From contig NZ_JAENWM010000028.1 in the NCBI RefSeq assembly GCF_016650035.1, positions 1 to 42,118 on the forward strand: 42,118 nucleotides of DNA, read 5' to 3'. The stretch's first letter is position 1. Each line of letters opens with the position of its first letter. Positions 1-8,061 of this stretch are shown here, in pieces. The DNA comes from Clostridium sp. GTDB lineage: Bacteria > Bacillota > Clostridia > Clostridiales > Clostridiaceae. The notes beneath the pieces were generated by a model. That model saw only the letters and a list, made by a program, of their open reading frames with translations, was not told the origin of the DNA and ran no database searches. The position numbers were made by a program, and so were the translations under genes.

Positions 1-131
1 TAAAACATGTCTTTAGGAGGAGGACCGCAAAATTTTACAGACTTGTCAAGTGTTTTATGCGAAAAAAGTGGGGGAATCAACAAAAATTAATGATGCTAAA
101 AATGAGTAATCACAGGAGCTAAGGAGTTTCC

Positions 132-440
132 GTGAAAGCTCCATTAAAGGCAGGGGGAACAGGTCTTAACTTAACCTCGGCAAATCTAGTTATTCATTTT
201 GACCCTTGGTGGAATCCTGCAGTAGAGGAGCAAGCAACCGATAGAGCTCATAGGATTGGCCAGAGAAATGTAGTAGAAGTAATTAAGTTAGTAGCAAAGG
301 GAACCATAGAAGAAAAAATAATTCTTCTTCAAGAGGATAAAAAAGATTTAATAGACAGTGTAATTACAGGGGAACTTAAAAATAGTAATGTTTTAGGAAA
401 ACTTACAAAAGGGGAACTGCTCGATCTTTTCAGATTTTAA
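132..440 (+). pseudogene. C-terminal remnant of a SNF2/Swi2-family helicase
   Basis: These 102 residues are the end of the second RecA-like lobe of a SNF2-type DNA-dependent ATPase. They carry motif V ([12 protein letters not shown]), the [11 protein letters not shown] block and the motif VI arginine finger ([11 protein letters not shown]). Full-length bacterial SNF2 proteins are about 900-1100 aa, so roughly 90% is missing, including Walker A and the DEAH box. The bases upstream (1-131) do not continue the helicase reading in this frame. A GTG start with an AAGGAG site (121-126) could still allow expression of the fragment, but it cannot be an active ATPase. The first residues (MKAPLKAGG) already depart from the usual family sequence before the KAGG motif. 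A REP-like element begins 3 bp after the stop, so rearrangement linked to the neighbouring transposase is plausible but unproven. Confidence 0.8.
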
Positions 441-443
441 GTG

Positions 444-476
444 GTGCCACCCACGTGGCAAGTGGCAAGTGGCAAG
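444..476 (+). repeat. REP-like palindromic element, left copy beside the RAYT gene
   Basis: The core 444-467 is a 24-nt sequence containing the hairpin TGCCAC-CCAC-GTGGCA (445-460). It is followed by three tandem GGCAAGT-type heptamers running to about 476. The same 24 nt occurs perfectly inverted at 1436-1459 and again at 8166-8189. A perfect inverted pair enclosing a Y1 transposase gene is the arrangement known for REP elements and their RAYT transposases. Confidence 0.85.
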
Positions 477-560
477 TTGTAATTTATCACTTGCATCAGT
501 GTATATTTTTTTGTCTAGATGTTAATATTTTAGATAAAAAGTATATGGGAGTGAACTAAA

Positions 561-1430
561 ATGCCAAGGAAGAACATGGTTATATATGAAGGTGCAGTTT
601 ATCACATTTATCAGAGAGGAAATAACAAAGAGTTTATATTTGAAGATGATAATATAAAAACTTTCATTTTGAAATATCTAAAAGAGTATAATAAGAAATT
701 TGACTATGAGCTTCTTGCATATGTGATTATGGATAATCATTATCATTTTTTAATAAAGACTAATAAGACAGATATAAGTACTATTATGTTTTTCATTAAT
801 AATCTATTGGGTAAATATGTAAATGAAAAATTAGATAGAACAGGACATGCATTTGATAGTAGATATAAATGTAAATTAGTTGAGACAGACGCTTATTTAA
901 TCTGGCTTTTACGGTATATCCATAGAAATCCTGTGAAGGCACATATATGTAATGATATAAATGAATATAGATGGAGTAGTCATTATTTTTATAATAATTA
1001 CGTGAAATCTCATGTTAATATAGATTTTATATTAAGTATGCTAGGAAATTCAAGAAAATCGGCTGTTGAAAAATATTTAAAACTGGTTGGTTCAATAGGT
1101 TATGAAAATGATAATGACAAAGATTATGCAATAATAAAGCAAGAATTAAATATCAAAGAAACACCATTTTTAAATAGTAACAAAGAAAACTGTACTTTAG
1201 AGAAATTAAATCGTACTACTTTAGATGAAATAATTATGAATCTAAATGTTGATGAAAGTGAGCTTCTTGGTATTAGAAATGGAAATAGGAAACCCGTATT
1301 TACGCCCATCAAGATTGGAATTATAAAAGGTGCGTTAGAACAATGTTATTCTTTGAAAGAAATAGCAGATTTCCTTAATGCAGCACCTTCAACTATAAGT
1401 AAGTTGATAACTAGAAATAAAATAATATAA
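561..1430 (+). CDS. REP-associated tyrosine transposase (RAYT, Y1/HUH family)
   Basis: A 289-aa single-strand HUH transposase of the IS200-like Y1 family. The HUH motif is H60-Y61-H62 (MDNHYHFLI). The likely nucleophilic tyrosine is Y119 in the RYIHRNPVKA block, typical of RAYTs. The N-terminal lobe has the family hallmark YHIYQRGNNK. Beyond about residue 150 there is a C-terminal extension ending in a helix-turn-helix (residues about 265-289, SLKEIADFLNAAPSTISKLI). Such an extension is known in long Firmicute RAYTs and may add DNA recognition. The start is supported by a GGGAGTG ribosome site. Inverted REP copies lie on both sides (444-476, 1436-1459), and a third copy lies 6.7 kb away. RAYTs are thought to cut and move REP palindromes. 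No frameshift is visible, so it may be active. Confidence 0.93.
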   Translation: MPRKNMVIYEGAVYHIYQRGNNKEFIFEDDNIKTFILKYLKEYNKKFDYELLAYVIMDNHYHFLIKTNKTDISTIMFFINNLLGKYVNEKLDRTGHAFDSRYKCKLVETDAYLIWLLRYIHRNPVKAHICNDINEYRWSSHYFYNNYVKSHVNIDFILSMLGNSRKSAVEKYLKLVGSIGYENDNDKDYAIIKQELNIKETPFLNSNKENCTLEKLNRTTLDEIIMNLNVDESELLGIRNGNRKPVFTPIKIGIIKGALEQCYSLKEIADFLNAAPSTISKLITRNKII

Positions 1431-1435
1431 AAAGA

Positions 1436-1459
1436 TGCCACTTGCCACGTGGGTGGCAC
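1436..1459 (-). repeat. REP-like palindromic element, right copy beside the RAYT gene
   Basis: An exact inverted copy of the 24-nt core at 444-467, starting 5 bp after the RAYT stop codon. It contains the hairpin TGCCAC/GTGGCA. An ATG at 1435-1437 overlaps the repeat and opens a spurious 14-codon extension of the next gene. Confidence 0.88.
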
Positions 1460-1476
1460 TAAAAGGAGATATAAAT

Positions 1477-1890
1477 ATGTACGTAGAATTTAACAATGAA
1501 ATGATAGACAGCAATGAGTTAAAAAAAACAATTGAAGGGAACACCGAATTTAAAGTTCTTAAAGACATGAGTAAAGGTTCAAAGAGAGATGACACATTAG
1601 CTTTCAATTTAAGTGTAACAATAAATGCCTTAAATGACTTAATGGAAGAAGACTGTAACATAAATGAATTAACAGAAGATGAATTATTTGAAGAATATCT
1701 TTCACTGGCGGAAGAAATAGCAATGGACATTGAAGAATATGTTCCAGATGGTGCTATTATGGATATTAAATCTTACGAATGGGATAAATCGGATAATACA
1801 ATAAAATTAGTTATAATCATAGCCCCTGAAGATATTTTTGAAGTGAAATTAAGAGATGTTATGAGGAGACTTATAACGCAAGTGGAGTAA
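1477..1890 (+). CDS. small acidic protein of unknown function
   Basis: A 137-aa soluble, strongly acidic protein with no signal peptide, membrane segment or motif I recognise. The central part (residues about 50-85) is rich in Glu/Asp and predicted helical. The C-terminal third alternates hydrophobic residues (NTIKLVIIIAPEDIFEVKLRDV) as in a beta-rich fold. The start is placed at ATG 1477 because AAAGGAG (1462-1468) lies 8 bp upstream. An in-frame ATG at 1435 comes from the REP repeat and has no ribosome site. The gene is followed by a strong terminator hairpin (1924-1966). It may once have been co-transcribed with the helicase now truncated at 132-440, since only the RAYT insertion separates them. 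The function is unknown. Confidence 0.75.
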   Translation: MYVEFNNEMIDSNELKKTIEGNTEFKVLKDMSKGSKRDDTLAFNLSVTINALNDLMEEDCNINELTEDELFEEYLSLAEEIAMDIEEYVPDGAIMDIKSYEWDKSDNTIKLVIIIAPEDIFEVKLRDVMRRLITQVE

Positions 1891-1923
1891 TCTATAAATT
1901 AACGTTGAAATGCAAAATTAACT

Positions 1924-1966
1924 AACAATGACCAATACTGCGGCAACAGTATTGGTCATTGTTTTT
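1924..1966 (+). terminator. intrinsic terminator after the acidic protein
   Basis: Perfect 17-bp stem (1924-1940 with 1947-1963), 6-nt loop CGGCAA, then a T run (GTTTTTA). It is near-symmetric but only the plus-strand genes need it. Confidence 0.88.
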
Positions 1967-2324
1967 ACGCTTCTTCCGTTCTATACATGGGACCATACTC
2001 CATTATTACACCTCTACTTAAAATTTTACTCACTATTATATTATGTGAAAATCTAATTCTTGCTATAAAGTAAATTTCTACAAGGATTTCATATATTCAT
2101 TATCTTAATAAGAAATTAAAGCGTATGTAAGGTATTTCACATACTATTACTGGTGTTTATGAGATGATGACTATATAATGATATTGTAGTGTAATCTTAT
2201 GGTAAGTATATTTCTTAATAAAGAAACCTTATCATTTAAACCAAATATGAAAGCAGAATCATTAATTGAAGTGTCAAAAGTGTTTGGGTCAAGGTAAAAA
2301 CAATTCAGTGGAAGAAGGTATATT

Positions 2325-2402
2325 ATGATACTTGGAATTGGCGTAAGAAAAGATATGATAACTAGTAAAACTGTAAAAGCAATTATGGACACATGTCTAT
2401 AG
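2325..2402 (+). pseudogene. possible remnant resembling the CbiG C-terminal domain start
   Basis: A 25-residue reading (MILGIGVRKDMITSKTVKAI..., stop at 2402) resembles the start of the C-terminal domain of the cobalamin-biosynthesis protein CbiG, which typically opens with an xGIGCRxG motif followed by a helix. Here the Cys is Val. Nothing upstream or downstream continues it in frame and no other cobalamin gene is nearby. The match rests on a short motif recalled from memory. Confidence 0.22.
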
Positions 2403-2468
2403 AGTTGGCACTATATTAGGTGAATCATTAAAAAATAAATGGACAAAATTATAAGGAGAGTATAAATC

Positions 2469-3887
2469 ATGAAGTATGATTATCATATTATTGTTATTGG
2501 AGCGGGAAGTGCAGGACTCGTTGTGGCTTCTGGGGCAGCAACCCTTGGTGCAAAGGTTGCGCTTATTGAAAGAGAAAAGATGGGTGGGGATTGTCTTAAT
2601 GCTGGCTGCGTGCCAAGTAAGGCATTTTTAAAGTGCGCTCATTTAGCGAAGGATATAAGAGAATCAAAGAAGTTTGGCTTGGAATCTACTATAAAGGAAG
2701 TGGATTTAGCTGATATAATGGAAAGAGTAAAATCTGTGATAAAGGAAATAGAGCCACATGATTCAAGAGAAAGATATGAAAGTCTTGGAGTGGATGTAAT
2801 CACTGGGCAGGGAGAACTGATAGATAGACATACTATTAAAGTAGGAAAAAGAATAATTACTTCAAAATCTATTGTTATTGCTACTGGATCTGAACCAGTT
2901 GTTCCTAAAATTAAAGGATTAGAAGATGTCTCATATTTAACTAACAGAAATATATTTGAATTAAAAAAATTACCAAAACATCTAGTCATTCTAGGTGGTG
3001 GACCAATAGGTCTAGAGCTAGGTCAGGGTTTTAGACACCTAGGTTCAAAAGTAACAATTATTGATAGGAACACTAGTTTGTTTGGAAAAGATGATGCACA
3101 GGTTGGCCCTTTAATGGAAAAGGTATTCATTGAGGATGGAATTGATTTAAAGTTAGAATCAAAAATTATAGAGGTTAAAAAGAGTAGTGAAAATATAACT
3201 GTGGTAATTGAAAGGGGAGGTAAAATCCAGGAAATAACTGGGGATAATATACTTGTATCATTAGGAAGAAGACCTGTTACCTACGGACTGGGACTTGAAA
3301 AAGCTAAAGTAGAATTAACTGAAAGAGGTTTTGTTGTAGTTAACAAGAAACTTCAAACAAATATAAATAATATATATGCTTGTGGAGATGCAGCAGGTCC
3401 TTATCAATTTACACATATGGCAGGATATCAAGCAGGTATTGTAATTAGAAATATTATTTTTCACCTTGGTTCAAAGGTTGATTATTCCGCAGTACCCTGG
3501 ACAACATATACTAAGCCGGAAGTGGCACATGTGGGATATACAGAGCCTATGGCAAAAAAAATAGGACTATTTGGAGAAGCTATTGTAGTTCCTCTTGATG
3601 AAATAGATAGAGCTAAAACAGAAAATGATAGAATTGGGTTTTTAAAACTTATCTTGGGAAAGACAGGAAAAATAATTGGGGCTACATTGGTAGGAGAAAA
3701 AGCTGGGGAGACAATTCCTTTAGCTACCTTGGCAATTAAGAAAAAACTAAAGGCAACAACCTATCTGAACATGATATTTTCTTACCCAACAGAAGCAGAA
3801 ATTTTTAAGTTTGCATCTCTGAAGGTTTTAAAAAACTCATTTAAAGAGTGGCAGAATAAACTTATAAAATTAATTTTTTTAAGATAA
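2469..3887 (+). CDS. FAD-dependent pyridine nucleotide-disulfide oxidoreductase (mercuric reductase-like)
   Basis: A 472-aa class I flavoprotein disulfide reductase related to dihydrolipoamide dehydrogenase and MerA. It has an FAD-binding GAGSAG (residues 11-16), the redox-active pair C42/C47 (GGDCLNAGCVPSK), an NAD(P)-binding GGGPIG (176-181), the second FAD motif IYACGDAAG (about 312-320), and a C-terminal dimerisation domain. It lacks the N-terminal heavy-metal domain of MerA. The usual C-terminal HPT catalytic histidine is replaced by tyrosine (SYPTEAE), a change seen in some uncharacterised relatives. It probably passes electrons from NAD(P)H to a disulfide or other small substrate, but the substrate is unknown. 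It lies 67 bp upstream of a YnjF-like gene and the YnjBC-like importer, so it is probably their operon mate. Ribosome site AAGGAGAG supports the start. Confidence 0.88.
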   Translation: MKYDYHIIVIGAGSAGLVVASGAATLGAKVALIEREKMGGDCLNAGCVPSKAFLKCAHLAKDIRESKKFGLESTIKEVDLADIMERVKSVIKEIEPHDSRERYESLGVDVITGQGELIDRHTIKVGKRIITSKSIVIATGSEPVVPKIKGLEDVSYLTNRNIFELKKLPKHLVILGGGPIGLELGQGFRHLGSKVTIIDRNTSLFGKDDAQVGPLMEKVFIEDGIDLKLESKIIEVKKSSENITVVIERGGKIQEITGDNILVSLGRRPVTYGLGLEKAKVELTERGFVVVNKKLQTNINNIYACGDAAGPYQFTHMAGYQAGIVIRNIIFHLGSKVDYSAVPWTTYTKPEVAHVGYTEPMAKKIGLFGEAIVVPLDEIDRAKTENDRIGFLKLILGKTGKIIGATLVGEKAGETIPLATLAIKKKLKATTYLNMIFSYPTEAEIFKFASLKVLKNSFKEWQNKLIKLIFLR

Positions 3888-3954
3888 ATGGAACTCTTAC
3901 AAAGGATATTTATGGTTCCATTGTTATAAGAATTGTTTAAAAGGTGGCGTTAAA

Positions 3955-4566
3955 ATGATTGATACTAGATGGCGTGGAAGATTTGAGCCTATGTTTAATT
4001 TTCTGGCGAGAATTTTAGTTAGTTTAAAAATCAAACCCAATGCCATAACAATAGTAGCTTTTGCTATAGGTTTGTTTTCGGCTATATTTATAGGATTTAA
4101 TAAACCCATAGTAGCCCTAATTTTATTATGGATTTCCGGTCTTTTGGATGCTCTAGATGGAAGTGTTGCAAGGCTTACAGGCAAATCTTCCCCGCAAGGA
4201 GCTTACATGGATCTTATTTTTGACAGGATGGTAGAAGCTTTTATTATTCTTGGCTTCACCATCCTTGCTCCCGCAAATTACATTGCCTACATTTTGTTCT
4301 ATATTTCAGTAATTTTCAATTTTACAACATTCATTGTAGCTGGAGCATTATTTAAGAATGCTTCTGAAAAAAGCATGCATTATGATACTGGAATAGCAGA
4401 ACGGACTGAAACATTTATAGTGTTTTCACTAATGTTAATATTTACAAATCACATCACCATAATACTTATGCTATTCAACGGTATTATATTTTTCACAGGA
4501 ATTATAAGATTTCACAAAGTAATTAAATATAGTAAAACATCAGGGAGAGAAAACCATGAGAATTAG
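3955..4566 (+). CDS. CDP-alcohol phosphatidyltransferase family protein (YnjF-like)
   Basis: A 203-aa integral membrane enzyme with about five hydrophobic segments. It carries the CDP-alcohol phosphotransferase signature DG-x2-AR-x8-G-x3-D-x3-D (DGSVAR ... GAYMDLIFD, residues about 64-86), whose aspartates bind Mg2+ and CDP. The family transfers a phosphoalcohol from a CDP-linked donor to an alcohol acceptor in the membrane. The acceptor here cannot be read from sequence. In E. coli the homologue YnjF lies in the ynjABCDEF cluster with the same ABC importer, and here the gene overlaps the YnjB-like gene by 11 bp, so the linkage is conserved across phyla. A ribosome site (AAGGTGG) precedes the ATG. 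Confidence 0.85.
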   Translation: MIDTRWRGRFEPMFNFLARILVSLKIKPNAITIVAFAIGLFSAIFIGFNKPIVALILLWISGLLDALDGSVARLTGKSSPQGAYMDLIFDRMVEAFIILGFTILAPANYIAYILFYISVIFNFTTFIVAGALFKNASEKSMHYDTGIAERTETFIVFSLMLIFTNHITIILMLFNGIIFFTGIIRFHKVIKYSKTSGRENHEN

Positions 4567-5788
4567 AAAAATTTCAGTAATATTCCTTGTTCTTGTCATG
4601 CTTTCAGGGTGTTCTTCCAATAAATCCTTAAGTAGTACCCAGGAAAAATTCACTTCATGGGAAAATGTAGAGAATCAAGGTAAAAACAAAGAAGCCACGA
4701 TTTTAATGTGGGGGGGGAATGATAGCATCAACAAATACATGGACGGCTTTGTTACTCAAAATGTGAAGGACATGTACGGAATAACACTTAAAAGGGTGCC
4801 TATGAATGCACCTGAGTTTATCACAAAACTTCTAAATGAGAAAAAAGGTAGCGTAAATCAAGGGACAGCAGATCTGCTATGGATTAACGGAGAAAATTTT
4901 AGGACTGCTAAGCAAGGCGGGCTTATATGGGGACCCTTCACTGAACTTTTACCAAATCTAAAGAAGTATTATGATGATAATGCAGATGACCTAAAGTTTG
5001 ATACTGGTATTCCTATAGAAGGATCTGAAGCCATCTGGGGTAGGGCGCAACTTGTATTGACTTATGATTCTAAAGTAGTTCCTGACCCACCAAAAAGCTT
5101 CAAGGAATTAATGCAGTGGGTTAAAAAGAATCCAGGTAAATTTACTTATCCAAAGATTCCCGATGATTTTGTAGGAGTTTCCTTTGTAAGGACTGCCTAC
5201 TATGAGCTTACGGGAAAAAGCGGTGTTTTCCAAGAGGATATGTCTAAGGATGAGTTCCAACAGATTTCAAAGCCAGTAGTTGCTTACTTTAAGGAAATGA
5301 ACAAGTATTTGTGGAGAGAAGGAAAGGCATTACCAGCAACTCAGGCCCAGCAGGATGAACTTTTCAAAAATGGTGAAATTGACATGACTATGGGCTTTGA
5401 AATAGGTAAAACCGCAGGGCTTGTAAAAAAAGGCGAATATCCGGAAACAGTAAAAAGCTTTGTTTTTGATACAGGAACTATAGGAAATTCGCATTACCTT
5501 GCGGTGCCTTATAATTCGCCAAACAAGGCAGCTGCACTACTTGTAATTGATTTTCTGCAAAGTCCAAAAGCTCAAATAGAAAAATTGAAAACAAAAGTCT
5601 GGGGAGATATGCCAGCCGTAGATGTAAGCAAGCTAAGTGATGATCAAAATACGGAACTTAAAGCTGCAGAGGCGGGTCCGGGTAGACTTTCTATTAAAGA
5701 ACTATCGCAGCATAGACTTCCAGAAATGAAATCCCAATATATCGACTGGATCAAGGAAATATGGATAAGCGAAATTGGAGGGAAATAA
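4556..5788 (+). CDS. ynjB: ABC transporter substrate-binding lipoprotein, YnjB-like
   Basis: A 410-aa extracytoplasmic solute-binding protein. It has a lipoprotein signal with lipobox LSGC (lipidated C19). The mature part has the blocks that mark the YnjB group: ILMWGG near residue 50, ADLLWINGENF about 100, LIWGPF about 123, SEAIWGRAQLVLTYDS about 156-171, and KFTYPKIPDDFVG about 196. YnjB proteins are distant relatives of thiamine- and iron-binding proteins, but their ligand is not established. The gene overlaps the upstream YnjF-like gene by 11 bp and shares the TAATG junction with the following permease, so translation is probably coupled. A G7 run lies at about 4710-4716 inside the gene, but the reading frame is intact. 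Confidence 0.9.
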   Translation: MRIRKISVIFLVLVMLSGCSSNKSLSSTQEKFTSWENVENQGKNKEATILMWGGNDSINKYMDGFVTQNVKDMYGITLKRVPMNAPEFITKLLNEKKGSVNQGTADLLWINGENFRTAKQGGLIWGPFTELLPNLKKYYDDNADDLKFDTGIPIEGSEAIWGRAQLVLTYDSKVVPDPPKSFKELMQWVKKNPGKFTYPKIPDDFVGVSFVRTAYYELTGKSGVFQEDMSKDEFQQISKPVVAYFKEMNKYLWREGKALPATQAQQDELFKNGEIDMTMGFEIGKTAGLVKKGEYPETVKSFVFDTGTIGNSHYLAVPYNSPNKAAALLVIDFLQSPKAQIEKLKTKVWGDMPAVDVSKLSDDQNTELKAAEAGPGRLSIKELSQHRLPEMKSQYIDWIKEIWISEIGGK

Positions 5789-6663
5789 TGCATTTTAAGA
5801 GGATTACACCCTATGCACTTTTATCACCTATTTTGATACTGTATATTCTGCTTATTGGTGGTGGACTTATAGAAACTGTAAAGGAAAGTATGGGTTATAT
5901 TCCTGTTTTAGGATTTAATACTTTTAACCTGGATAGCTACAGTGAAATTTTTAGGCAAAATGGCTTCCTTAGAGATATGATGTACTCTATCTATATAGCT
6001 GGCACGGCGACAATTCTATCTACTTTTCTTGGAATCATCATTGCCTACTGTTTTGTTACCTCAAGAAATTCACATGTCAAGGTTATAGTTAAGAAAACCT
6101 TGCAAATGGGCATGATTATTCCCTATCTGTATGTGGTTTTTCTAGCAATGCTAACTTTAAGTCAAACAGGATTTGTTTCTAGGCTTATGTACAATATAGG
6201 AGTACTTAAGGAGTTGAAAAGCTTTCCAGAACTTATTTTTGACAGGAGGGGACTGGGTATAATATGGGTGTATGTTTTCAAAGGGACACCCTTTATAGCG
6301 TTATTTGTACTTAATGTCATGTCCAAAATCAGCAGCACATATGAAGATGTTGCAAAATCTTTGAGTGCTAGTGGACTCACTATTCTACGCAAAATTTATA
6401 TGCCTCTAAGCTGCGGAGCAATAATATGGTCATCCTGTATTGTATTTGCATATGCACTAGGCTCCTTTGAGGTCCCATATCTGTTAGGAAGCATTTCACC
6501 AGTATCTCTGTCATCAAGACTTTATAGCTTGTTCATTAATCCTGATCTCAGTGTGCTTCCAAAAGGCATGGCAATGAACGTAATTCTGCTTATACTTGGA
6601 ATCACAATTGTAGGTGTATATGCTATGATATTAAAAATTTTGATTAAGGGGAGGAGGTCATGA
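5788..6663 (+). CDS. ABC transporter permease (first YnjC-like subunit)
   Basis: A 291-aa binding-protein-dependent permease with six predicted membrane helices (first about residues 5-27). The EAA-like cytoplasmic loop reads EDVAKSLSASGLTILRKIYMP (roughly residues 186-206), the site that docks the ATPase. In E. coli the two permease domains are fused in YnjC; here they are separate genes. The start at 5788 is chosen because TTGGAGGG sits 8-10 bp upstream and the ATG overlaps the previous stop (TAATG). An in-frame ATG 27 bp earlier has no ribosome site. It ends with a 4-bp overlap with the next permease. Confidence 0.88.
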   Translation: MHFKRITPYALLSPILILYILLIGGGLIETVKESMGYIPVLGFNTFNLDSYSEIFRQNGFLRDMMYSIYIAGTATILSTFLGIIIAYCFVTSRNSHVKVIVKKTLQMGMIIPYLYVVFLAMLTLSQTGFVSRLMYNIGVLKELKSFPELIFDRRGLGIIWVYVFKGTPFIALFVLNVMSKISSTYEDVAKSLSASGLTILRKIYMPLSCGAIIWSSCIVFAYALGSFEVPYLLGSISPVSLSSRLYSLFINPDLSVLPKGMAMNVILLILGITIVGVYAMILKILIKGRRS

Positions 6664-7448
6664 AGAAATTAATTTTACTGCTAACAGCCATTATTATTTT
6701 ATTTCCTATGATGCTGGTATTGCTACTTTCTATTTTTTCATACTACCGATATCCACTTTTGTTTCCAGAAAAATTCACCCTGGGATTGTGGAAAAACACT
6801 ATACTGGGAAATTCTCAGTTATATTTAAGTGTATTAAATAGTATTGTCATTGGAACGCTAACTGCATTGATGGCTACACTAGTAGGAATAATGACAGCGA
6901 GGGCAATAGTTAAATATAAATTTTTTGGGGATAGATTTATAAAAATATTTTTTTCGACGCCACTATTTATACCCTCCATCGCGCTGTTTATGGGTGTTCA
7001 TTTGATGATGATAAAACTCCATTTGATTAATAGCTTTACTGGGGTAGTACTTACTCATATGCTTATCTGCGTGCCTTATTCTACAAATATTTTTATATCC
7101 TTTTTCAAGGGCATTAACCCCGATATGGAGAATGTAGCCAGAACCATGGGATGCAAGCAAACAAAGATATACTCAAAGATATTACTTCCGCTTTTAGCTC
7201 CTGGAATATATCTATCTTTTTCTATTGGATTTCTTATTTCCTTCTCAGAATATTTTTCAACCTTTCTAATAGGGGGAGGCAATGTGCAGACCTTATCTTC
7301 TATGCTGTATCCGTATATAAGTAGCGGTGATACGGGAAATGCAGCGGTTTTAGGAGTGATATTTATTTTAATTAATATATCTGTGTTTTTTATTGCAGAT
7401 TTTTTATCCCATAAAAAGAATAAGATTGAGAATTATTTATTTGAATAA
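6660..7448 (+). CDS. ABC transporter permease (second YnjC-like subunit)
   Basis: A 262-aa six-helix permease that pairs with the product of the preceding gene. The EAA loop (NVARTMGCKQTKIYSKILLPLLAPG, roughly residues 157-181) shows the conserved glycine and is meant to contact an ATP-binding subunit. It overlaps the first permease by 4 bp (ATGA) and is preceded by GGGGAGG. The expected next gene, the YnjD-type ATPase, is not found: 38 bp downstream a start with a ribosome site runs only 29 codons before stopping, and minus-strand genes follow. The importer must borrow an ATPase from elsewhere or be non-functional. Confidence 0.87.
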   Translation: MKKLILLLTAIIILFPMMLVLLLSIFSYYRYPLLFPEKFTLGLWKNTILGNSQLYLSVLNSIVIGTLTALMATLVGIMTARAIVKYKFFGDRFIKIFFSTPLFIPSIALFMGVHLMMIKLHLINSFTGVVLTHMLICVPYSTNIFISFFKGINPDMENVARTMGCKQTKIYSKILLPLLAPGIYLSFSIGFLISFSEYFSTFLIGGGNVQTLSSMLYPYISSGDTGNAAVLGVIFILINISVFFIADFLSHKKNKIENYLFE

Positions 7449-7485
7449 GATAGAATAATGCAAAATTGAAGGGGTGCAAAATAGA

Positions 7486-7575
7486 ATGATAAAAGAAATT
7501 AGAAAGAGGATTTATTGTTTAAATCTTTATTTTCAAATTTATTCCCAACTATATCTCCTAGTGTTACATCCATAA
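7486..7575 (+). pseudogene. possible truncated start of the missing ABC ATPase gene
   Basis: An ATG with an upstream GAAGGGGTG site (about 7468-7475) opens a 29-codon frame (MIKEIRKRIY...) that overlaps the tail of the minus-strand YopX-like gene. Position and signals fit the start of the ATPase gene expected after the two permeases, with its body replaced by the YopX/Spo0E segment. The residues past the first few show no ATPase similarity, so this is inference from context. Confidence 0.25.
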
Positions 7576-7873
7576 TACTACGAGTTGAAGTGCTTTTTAA
7601 CTCTTGAAGTTGAAAATTCACTATGATTTCATCCCAAACTACGTTGTAAATAATGGATGAAATTTCAATATAATCGCCTTCGTATACGTCAACTCCATTT
7701 TTATCGGATAAATATACCCATTGTAGCAATTCATATTCTTGAAGGGGTCTCCAAGGTAAACCAGGAAGCTTTAGGTCAGATGGAATGGAACTTTTTGCAT
7801 CAAAAGTCATGCCTTGTAGTTTATGCATCTGATGTTTGCTACTTTCCCAAGCTCTAAATTTTAATTGTCTCAT
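7499..7873 (-). CDS. YopX-like protein
   Basis: A 124-aa protein of the YopX family, common in Bacillus and Clostridium phages and mobile regions, with unknown biochemical role. Family features are the N-terminal RQLKFRAWES, the central LSDKNGVDVYEGDYIE (variant of the usual tGLKDKNGKEIYEGDI), and the C-terminal GDIVGNKFENKDL. The start is supported by AGAAAGG 10-15 bp upstream. It lies 17 bp after the Spo0E-like gene on the same strand, so the two are probably one transcript. It is a likely phage-derived passenger. No other phage genes are visible nearby. Confidence 0.85.
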   Translation of the reverse strand: MRQLKFRAWESSKHQMHKLQGMTFDAKSSIPSDLKLPGLPWRPLQEYELLQWVYLSDKNGVDVYEGDYIEISSIIYNVVWDEIIVNFQLQELKSTSTRSIMDVTLGDIVGNKFENKDLNNKSSF

Positions 7874-7890
7874 TTAATGTACCAGCCTTT

Positions 7891-8061
7891 CTATTTATTA
7901 GTATATATTTCGTTATATGGCTTTTCTGAATAATACATTAATATATATTTGTCTAATTTTCGACTTAATTTTAATACTTCAATATGAGTTATGCCTTTTA
8001 ACGTAATAAGGTTTTCTAATTTTTCTCTAAGTACTTCTGTTTCAAGTATAACATTATTCAC
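7891..8061 (-). CDS. Spo0E-like aspartyl-phosphate phosphatase, 56 aa
   Basis: A small gene of 56 aa starting at GTG 8061 with AAAGGAA 7-8 bp upstream. The protein is two helices with a short turn and has the Spo0E-family signature SRKLDKYI (residues 33-40; family pattern SQxLDxxI) with Tyr-Tyr-Ser-Glu close behind. Spo0E proteins are cytoplasmic phosphatases that remove phosphate from Spo0A~P and thereby delay sporulation. The preceding sequence LITLKGITHIEVLKL fits the typical first helix. It is followed 17 bp later by the YopX-like gene. The REP element at 8163-8190 lies about 100 bp upstream. Which response regulator it acts on is not shown by the sequence. Confidence 0.85.
   Translation of the reverse strand: MNNVILETEVLREKLENLITLKGITHIEVLKLSRKLDKYILMYYSEKPYNEIYTNK

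Larger units (their letters stand above)
1891..2468. other. gene-poor stretch after the acidic protein
   Basis: This 578-bp stretch holds a strong terminator (1924-1966) and, near its right end, a possible gene remnant (2325-2402). Between them the sequence is AT-rich and stop-rich on both strands with no convincing gene. The open frame on the minus strand at 2171-2392 has no ribosome site and low-complexity hydrophobic content. A ribosome site (AAGGAGAG, about 2452-2459) precedes the oxidoreductase at 2469. Confidence 0.5.

Noticed and set aside
1-131. Upstream continuation of the SNF2 helicase
   Set aside because: None of the readings through this segment gives helicase motifs, so it was not added to the pseudogene.
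444-476. Direct repeats as a CRISPR-like array
   Set aside because: The heptamers are contiguous with no spacers and belong to the REP element.
2171-2392. 73-aa minus-strand frame in the gene-poor stretch
   Set aside because: No ribosome site, low-complexity hydrophobic composition, no recognisable motif.
3888-3933. TGGAAC ... GTTCCA inverted repeat after the flavoprotein gene as a terminator
   Set aside because: Only 6 bp of stem with a large loop and no T run; the following genes are likely co-transcribed.
7657-7857. 66-aa plus-strand frame opposite the YopX-like gene
   Set aside because: No ribosome site, and the opposite strand gives a recognisable family protein.
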